DNA of 6,041 bases. Origin: Flavobacteriales bacterium. GTDB lineage: Bacteria > Bacteroidota > Bacteroidia > Flavobacteriales > UA16. The number at the start of each line of letters is the position of its first letter. Position 1 is the stretch's first letter. Position numbers and translations under genes: made by a program. The stretch lies in NCBI GenBank assembly GCA_030831885.1, contig JAURKF010000191.1:1-6041 (forward strand), in the 5' to 3' direction. The notes under the pieces were generated by a model. It saw nothing but the letters and a program-made list of their open reading frames with translations, was not told where the DNA came from and made no database searches. Below, one piece after another: positions 1 to 4,393 of the stretch.

Positions 1-6
1 TGCGCC

Positions 7-1073
7 ATGAAAAACAGGTTAGTGTGCAGTTTTGCATTGCTTTGCTCGACTCTTTTCGCTCAAGCTCAAGGAACGGATGAGCCCGTGCACTATAAAGAAG
101 AGAAGCATTTCACGAACGTTCGTCAGCTAACCTTTGGAGGTAATAACGCTGAAGCATATTGGGATGTAAAAGGGGAGAGGCTCATTTTTCAAAGCGACAA
201 TAAGAACTGGACTCGTGGTTGCGATCAGATTTTTGTTCTCGACACCAAACTGGAAGCGGATAGTTCGAAGCGTAAACTCATTCAACCGGTAACGGACGAA
301 CGACCTGCGCGTTTTTTATGCCCGACAACAAATCGGTTCTTTACGCAAGTACTCATCTTGCCATGGACAGCTGTCCGCCTGTTCCCATTAAAGAAAGCGG
401 GAAGTATGTGTGGCCTATTTATCCTGAATACGATATTTTCCAGGCAGATTTGAATGGGAAAATAATTAAGCAATACACGAACGAGCGCGGCTATGATGCC
501 GAAGCAACGGTATCACCGAAAGGCGACAAGATAATTTTCACTAGCACGCGGTCCGGCGATTTGGATTTATGGATTATGAATATCGATGGAAGCGGTCTTA
601 AGCAAATTACCAATACGCTTGGCTACGATGGTGGTGCCGCCTTCTCGGCCGATGGCAGTAAAATCGTTTGGCGTGCATCTCGACCTTCAACCCCCGATGA
701 TATTAAAAAATATAGAGAGCTTTTGCAGCGCGATTTGGTGGAGCCAACGAATTTGGAAATTTTCGTTGCGAATGTTGATGGCAGTGATGTAAAGCAGGTC
801 ACTCGACTAGGCAACGCCAATTGGGCCCCTTATTTCCATCCCGATGGAAAACGCGTATTGTTTTGCAGCAATTACAAAAGCAAAATCGGATTTCCCTTCA
901 ATATTTTCATGGTGAACATCGACGGAAGTGGCCTCGAACAAATAACCTACGACACGCAATTTGACTCGTTCCTCATGTTTTCGCCCGATGGTAAAAAGGT
1001 TTCTTGGTGCAGCAACCGTCATAATGGTCGTACCCGTGACACCAATGTTTTCGTAGCTGATTGGGTCGATTGA
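7..1073 (+). pseudogene. Secreted TolB-like/PD40 beta-propeller protein, frameshifted near 281
   Basis: This is an exported WD40-like (PD40) propeller protein of the kind often labelled 'biopolymer transporter Tol' in Bacteroidota; its true role is unknown, and it is not a demonstrated TolB of the Tol-Pal system. The ATG at 7 opens a signal peptide (MKNRLVCSFALLCSTLFAQA, probable cleavage after AQA). The first frame is sound to about residue 92 (...KRKLI). The expected family sequence STGNGRTTCAFFMPDNK then appears in the -1 frame from 282. Restoring one base, for example a third T at 281-282, gives a continuous 355-residue protein ending at the TGA at 1071-1073. Blades are visible as repeated 'YDAEATVSPKGDKIIFTS'-like units, and as NIDGSGLKQIT, NVDGSDVKQVT and NIDGSGLEQIT at restored residues about 192, 256 and 304. 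No canonical slippery heptamer lies at the break, so a real deletion or a sequencing error is likelier than programmed frameshifting. Only six bases precede the start, so its promoter is not in view. Confidence 0.85.
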
Positions 1074-1121
1074 TAAGTGTTTTCGGGCAATCTTTTTACA
1101 TTCGCACAAAATGTTAAGTCC
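1074..1121 (+). promoter_or_regulatory. Short spacer before M28 gene, weak internal promoter candidate
   Basis: This 48-base spacer has no hairpin that would end transcription after the PD40 gene and no Shine-Dalgarno sequence before the peptidase ATG. It contains TACATTCG at 1097-1104, one mismatch from the Bacteroidota -7 consensus TAnnTTTG, but no -33 match sits 19 bases upstream; the nearest TTG-like element (ATTG 1069-1072) is 24 bases away. Read-through from the upstream gene is the simpler view, with a secondary promoter possible. Confidence 0.25.
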
Positions 1122-2384
1122 ATGAAGAGGATTGTTGTAGTCGTTTTTCTAACCATTAGTGGTTTTAGTTGGTCACAGAAGGTCGACAAAGGATTGGAAA
1201 AGCGTCTGGCCGCGCATGTGAAAGTGCTGGCGGCGGATGAAATGCAAGGGCGTGCTACCGGGTCGGAAGGTGAGCAAAAGGCAGCTGCCTATATCGTGGA
1301 GCATTTTCAGAAACTCAAACTACGTCCGCTTGGGGATTCTTCTTTCTATCAAGGCTTTTCATTCGTTCCTCATAGCGCAGGGCAGATTCATCATCATGGC
1401 GATACAGCCTCTTTGGGAATGGCATTGGTGAAGGAAATATACGGAACCAACATCGTAGCATTAATCGATAATGACGCTTCAACCACCGTTGTTATAGGTG
1501 CTCACTACGATCACTTGGGCATGGGTGACGAGAATTCACTTTGGACTGGTCCATCGGAAGTTCACAATGGTGCCGACGATAATGCCAGTGGTGTTTCTGT
1601 GATGCTCGAATTGGCCGCGTGGCTGTCAGAAAAGCCGGCAGGTACCAAGTCGCACAATTATTTATTTATCGCTTTCAGTGGAGAGGAGAAGGGGCTGCTT
1701 GGTAGTAATCACTTTACCAAGAATCCTACTATTCCCATCTCTGAAATGGATTATATGATTAATATGGACATGGTGGGACGTCTCAACAAAGAGCGATCAT
1801 TAGCGATCAATGGAGTGGGCACAAGTCCTTCTTGGATGCCGGTAATTGAAGGGATCGAGATTGACAGTCTTGCGGTTGTGACCAGTGAAAGTGGCATGGG
1901 GGCTTCGGACCACACCAGTTTTTATTTGAGTGATGTTCCGGCCCTGCATTTCTTTACAGGCCAGCACGAAGACTACCATAAACCAACCGATGATTTCGAT
2001 GGAAAGATTAATGTGCCCGGTATGGCTTCGGTAACACGCTATATCAGAGAAGTTATTCTTGCGCTGGACAATGAAGAAAAATTGGTATTTACCAAAACCA
2101 AGGACGCAACACCCTCATCATCCGATTTTAAGGTAACCCTTGGCGTGATGCCTGATTACCTCTATTCAGGGAAAGGACTTCGTATTGATGGGTGCAAAGA
2201 CGGCAAGCCCGGGTTTAAAGCAGGCCTTCAAAAGGGCGATACCATCATGAAACTTGGTGACTTCGAAATAGAAGACATCTATGGTTATATGGAGGCCTTG
2301 GGCAAATTCGAGAAAGGGCAATCCACTGCTATGATTGTAGAGCGTGAAGGCAAGCAGCTCGAGTTGAAAGTGACCTGGGAATAA
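1122..2384 (+). CDS. Secreted M28-family zinc aminopeptidase with C-terminal PDZ domain
   Basis: This is a 420-residue M28 metallopeptidase, predicted to release N-terminal residues from peptides in the periplasm or outside the cell using two zinc ions. I chose the ATG at 1122 because it starts a clear signal peptide (MKRIVVVVFLTISGFSWSQ); the in-frame GTG at 1077 adds 15 residues that would bury it. The metal and catalytic set is complete: H128 and D130 in GAHYDHLG, D152 in NGADDNASG, E188/E189 in SGEEKGLLGS, D216 in NMDMVGR, and H286 in DYHKPTDD, preceded by the conserved SDHTSF at 262-267. These assignments come from known M28 patterns. No inserted PA domain is apparent. Residues about 335-418 form a PDZ domain (GLRIDGCKDGKPGFKAGLQ then KGDTIMKLGD), which could bind substrate C-termini or regulate access. 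It lies 48 bases after the PD40 gene on the same strand, suggesting co-transcription. Exact substrate is not readable from sequence. Confidence 0.94.
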   Translation: MKRIVVVVFLTISGFSWSQKVDKGLEKRLAAHVKVLAADEMQGRATGSEGEQKAAAYIVEHFQKLKLRPLGDSSFYQGFSFVPHSAGQIHHHGDTASLGMALVKEIYGTNIVALIDNDASTTVVIGAHYDHLGMGDENSLWTGPSEVHNGADDNASGVSVMLELAAWLSEKPAGTKSHNYLFIAFSGEEKGLLGSNHFTKNPTIPISEMDYMINMDMVGRLNKERSLAINGVGTSPSWMPVIEGIEIDSLAVVTSESGMGASDHTSFYLSDVPALHFFTGQHEDYHKPTDDFDGKINVPGMASVTRYIREVILALDNEEKLVFTKTKDATPSSSDFKVTLGVMPDYLYSGKGLRIDGCKDGKPGFKAGLQKGDTIMKLGDFEIEDIYGYMEALGKFEKGQSTAMIVEREGKQLELKVTWE

Positions 2385-2393
2385 GAAAGTTGA

Positions 2394-3170
2394 TCAGGCA
2401 ACGAAACCTGCCATGGCCAACCCAATTAAAATAGCTACAAACTTCATCCAGTTGAAGCTGTGACTTTCGTCGCTTTCGAAGAGAATGATGGTTGATACAT
2501 GAAGCAGTATTCCAATGAGCACACCGGTTACCATTGGAGTGAAAGTGGCTAAATCGGCTACTCCGCTAATACCAATGAAATAATGCGCAAATGCGCCGAG
2601 TGGTGCCATTAGCGCGAAGAGTATCATCCAGCCAATTATCTTTCCCATGCGCATTCCCATACCTACCAGTAATGCAGTAAAGACCAATGCTTCAGTTACT
2701 TTATGGAGTGAAATACCCAATAGGAGAGACATGCGGTGGTCATGCATTTCATGTCCTGCTCCATGAATGTGGTCTCCATGGTCGTGCGCATGCATTTCCA
2801 CTACGCCCCCAAAGGGCATTCCTTCTATAAATGCATGAATCCAAAGCGAAATCATTACACTTGCCAGGAAACGAGTTCCCTGATGCTGGTGTGTATGTGC
2901 ATGACCATGCTCAACGCCATGTGAAAAGAAATCGAGTATAACCTGCAATAGAAATCCAGCCACCACAAACCAGCCGATATGTGGCACGTCGGATTGATAT
3001 AGTTCCGGAAATAAATGTAGGAGGGTGATTCCCAGAAGATAAGCTGCACTGAACGATAACATTACTTTCACGCCTCGGCTAGCCTGCTTGCGGGTGAGCA
3101 TGAAAATACCCCATCCAGTCATGGAAGCAGCAAAAAGCACCGCCGCATAAAAAAGAGGATTATCATTCAT
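2394..3170 (-). CDS. ZIP-family divalent metal transporter
   Basis: This is a 258-residue inner-membrane transporter of the ZIP family, expected to import zinc or other divalent metals into the cytoplasm. About eight hydrophobic segments are visible, at roughly 5-25, 35-54, 65-82, 101-121, 147-171, 178-198, 210-231 and 242-258. Conserved features include HLFPE (52-56). The intramembrane metal site is H112 and E116 in TM4 (IHAFIEGMPFG) and H156 and E160 in TM5 (LHKVTEALVF), matching the H/D-H/E arrangement known for the family. Two histidine clusters stand out: H84-H96 (SHGVEHGHAHTHQH), in the usual TM3-TM4 loop, and H127-H145 (HAHDHGDHIHGAGH...), between TM4 and TM5. Its ATG overlaps the upstream methyltransferase stop as ATGA, so translation is probably coupled. 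The stop lies 9 bases from the convergent peptidase stop. Family assignment is firm; metal specificity is inference. Confidence 0.93.
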   Translation of the reverse strand: MNDNPLFYAAVLFAASMTGWGIFMLTRKQASRGVKVMLSFSAAYLLGITLLHLFPELYQSDVPHIGWFVVAGFLLQVILDFFSHGVEHGHAHTHQHQGTRFLASVMISLWIHAFIEGMPFGGVVEMHAHDHGDHIHGAGHEMHDHRMSLLLGISLHKVTEALVFTALLVGMGMRMGKIIGWMILFALMAPLGAFAHYFIGISGVADLATFTPMVTGVLIGILLHVSTIILFESDESHSFNWMKFVAILIGLAMAGFVA

Positions 3171-3919
3171 GATTTGCGTGCAATTATAATACAGCGTTCA
3201 GAAATTTCTGAAGAGTATTCTTCGAGCAGATAATTACCGAACGTATTAACTACCTCAAATCCTACCTCTTCGAGCAAGACGGAAAAATCAGAAGGGAGCA
3301 ATAGCTGAACCTGCTCGCGAAAGTGAATAACTCGATCGCCGTCTTTAACTTCGATTTCCTTTACAATGAAACCATCACTCCGGAATTTGCTGGTGTGAAA
3401 AGAAACACCATCGAATTGATATTCGTTTACTTGTTTACTCAAATCAAGCAATGGATAAGCATTCAGATAATCAATTACGAGCAATCCTTCAGGCTTGATG
3501 TGCATTGCAATACATTTCAAAACGCGCAGGTTATCGGTTCGGTCGGTGAAATAGCCAAAGCTCGTAAAAAGGTTGAATACAGCACTAAAGCTCTTGTTTA
3601 GTTTGAAGCTTCTCATGTCTTGAACCTCATACTGTTGAGGCGGCTGTGATAGTTCTTTCGCGATAGCAATGGACGACGGTGAAAGATCGATACCGGTAAC
3701 TCGGTATCCGAGTTGACCAAGGGTTCTAGAGTGTCGGCCCGAACCACAACATAAATCTAACACTTCTGCTCCGTGAGGCAGCTCAAGAAATTCATGCAAG
3801 CGGCGAATAAATTCGCGGGCTTCCTCTTCGTTGCGATGATGATAGAGCATTGGGTAGTAGGGGGAATCGAACCACGAGCTAAACCAGTGTGAACTGTCGT
3901 TTATGTTCTCCCTTCCCAT
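3167..3919 (-). CDS. Class I SAM-dependent methyltransferase
   Basis: This is a 250-residue soluble methyltransferase of the Rossmann type; the acceptor molecule cannot be told from sequence. SAM-binding motif I is VLDLCCGSGRHS (53-64), with motif II at VTGIDLS (74-80), a probable adenine-contact region around VQDMR (99-103), and post-motif NLFTSFGYF (116-124), followed by the usual strand LLVIDY (146-151). The N-terminus HWFSSWFDSPYYPMLYHHR resembles methyltransferase-25-like proteins whose genes begin just before a 'WF..WFDSPYY' stretch, which supports the ATG at 3917-3919. It is the first gene of a two-gene operon with the ZIP transporter: its TGA at 3167-3169 shares bases with the transporter's ATG. 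There is no Shine-Dalgarno sequence, and a TATATTCG promoter-like element sits only four bases upstream, so the message may have a very short leader. A link to metal handling is possible from the pairing but is not shown by any motif. Confidence 0.92.
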   Translation of the reverse strand: MGRENINDSSHWFSSWFDSPYYPMLYHHRNEEEAREFIRRLHEFLELPHGAEVLDLCCGSGRHSRTLGQLGYRVTGIDLSPSSIAIAKELSQPPQQYEVQDMRSFKLNKSFSAVFNLFTSFGYFTDRTDNLRVLKCIAMHIKPEGLLVIDYLNAYPLLDLSKQVNEYQFDGVSFHTSKFRSDGFIVKEIEVKDGDRVIHFREQVQLLLPSDFSVLLEEVGFEVVNTFGNYLLEEYSSEISERCIIIARKS

Positions 3920-3954
3920 GATGCGAATATAAGTATGTGGTTCTTTTTAAAAAC
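3920..3954 (-). promoter_or_regulatory. Candidate promoter for methyltransferase-ZIP operon
   Basis: Read on the minus strand, TATATTCG (3931 to 3924) matches the Bacteroidota -7 consensus TAnnTTTG with one mismatch. A poor -33 match, GTTT (3954 to 3951), lies 19 bases upstream of it. Transcription would start at or within a few bases of the ATG at 3919, implying a leaderless or nearly leaderless mRNA. The -7 element is convincing, the -33 is not. Confidence 0.45.
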
Positions 3955-3967
3955 TTCAAGTAAAAGC

Positions 3968-3998
3968 ATTGCCAAGTGACTAATTTTTCGCATTTTTG
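3968..3998 (+). promoter_or_regulatory. Bacteroidota-type promoter for SiaC-like gene
   Basis: ATTG (3968-3971), a spacer of exactly 19 bases, then CATTTTTG (3991-3998) fits the Bacteroidota primary-sigma consensus TTTG-N19-TAnnTTTG with one mismatch in each box. The ATG at 4018 lies 20 bases downstream, giving a leader of roughly 12-16 bases with no Shine-Dalgarno sequence. The element lies inside the longer reading frame that would start at GTG 3976, arguing for the ATG start. Confidence 0.65.
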
Positions 3999-4017
3999 CA
4001 CCAAACGAATTCTCTAT

Positions 4018-4386
4018 ATGGACGATATTTCTTTGGTTGGCTCATCCAAAACTCCTTCTATAAAATTCAGCGCCGACGGGCGATTGGAAATGCGGGGGCG
4101 TTCCATACCTGAAAATGCGTTGGATTTCTACAAGCCCCTATTGGAATGGGTAGATAATTACTCTCGCAATCCACAGGCAGAAACAATCATGCATGTTCAG
4201 TTGGAGTATTTCAACACGGCTAGTAGCAAGTGTATGCTTGATTTGTTTCGCAAGCTGGAAAATGTAAACAGTAAGACAGCAATTCACTGGTTCTATGAGC
4301 AAGATGATGAGGATATGCTTGAAGCAGGAGAGGACTACGAGGCCATTGTGAATGTGCCGTTTAAGATGATTGAAATCGACGGGTAA
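4018..4386 (+). CDS. SiaC/DUF1987-family regulatory phosphoprotein
   Basis: This is a 122-residue cytoplasmic protein of the DUF1987 (SiaC) family. In Pseudomonas, SiaC is a small switch protein phosphorylated on a threonine by the SiaB kinase and dephosphorylated by the SiaA PP2C-type phosphatase; the unphosphorylated form activates the diguanylate cyclase SiaD. The match rests on the overall layout: an N-terminal strand (TPSIKFSADGRLEMRGRSIPENALDFY, split here as residues 12-38), a helix with W44, and the core LEYFNTASSKCMLDLFRKL at 62-80. T67 in YFNTASS corresponds to the known phospho-threonine. The acidic stretch EQDDEDMLEAGEDY (94-107) precedes a conserved NVPFKMIEI end. I chose the ATG at 4018 over GTG 3976 because the promoter occupies 3968-3998. 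No kinase, phosphatase or cyclase partner is in the window, so its partners here are unknown. It converges on the ABC transporter gene with 7 bases between stops. Confidence 0.88.
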   Translation: MDDISLVGSSKTPSIKFSADGRLEMRGRSIPENALDFYKPLLEWVDNYSRNPQAETIMHVQLEYFNTASSKCMLDLFRKLENVNSKTAIHWFYEQDDEDMLEAGEDYEAIVNVPFKMIEIDG

Positions 4387-4393
4387 TTTTCCT

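Noticed and set aside
112..123. Perfect 12-base palindrome ACGAACGTTCGT
   Set aside because: It lies inside the propeller coding sequence (T-N-V-R), and one or two such palindromes are expected by chance in a window of this size.
276..290. Programmed -1 ribosomal frameshift in the propeller gene
   Set aside because: No X-XXY-YYZ slippery heptamer and no obvious downstream stem are present at the break, so a deleted or missed base is the simpler cause. It was kept only as an outside possibility.
312..317. Run of six T as the site of the missing base
   Set aside because: Adding a T here would join the frames but give TDERPARFF. The family-typical STGNGRTTCAFF is already encoded upstream of the run in the -1 frame, so the lesion must be before 282.
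807..1109. 100-codon open frame on the minus strand
   Set aside because: It lies wholly opposite well-conserved PD40 repeats, its product has no recognisable domain, and no promoter or ribosome site precedes it. It is a shadow frame.
1077..1121. GTG at 1077 as the start of the M28 peptidase
   Set aside because: It would add 15 residues before a clear signal peptide that begins at ATG 1122.
2736..2924. 62-codon plus-strand frame rich in Met, His and Val
   Set aside because: It is the complement of the His-rich loops of the ZIP gene; the many ATG codons arise from CAT histidine codons on the other strand.
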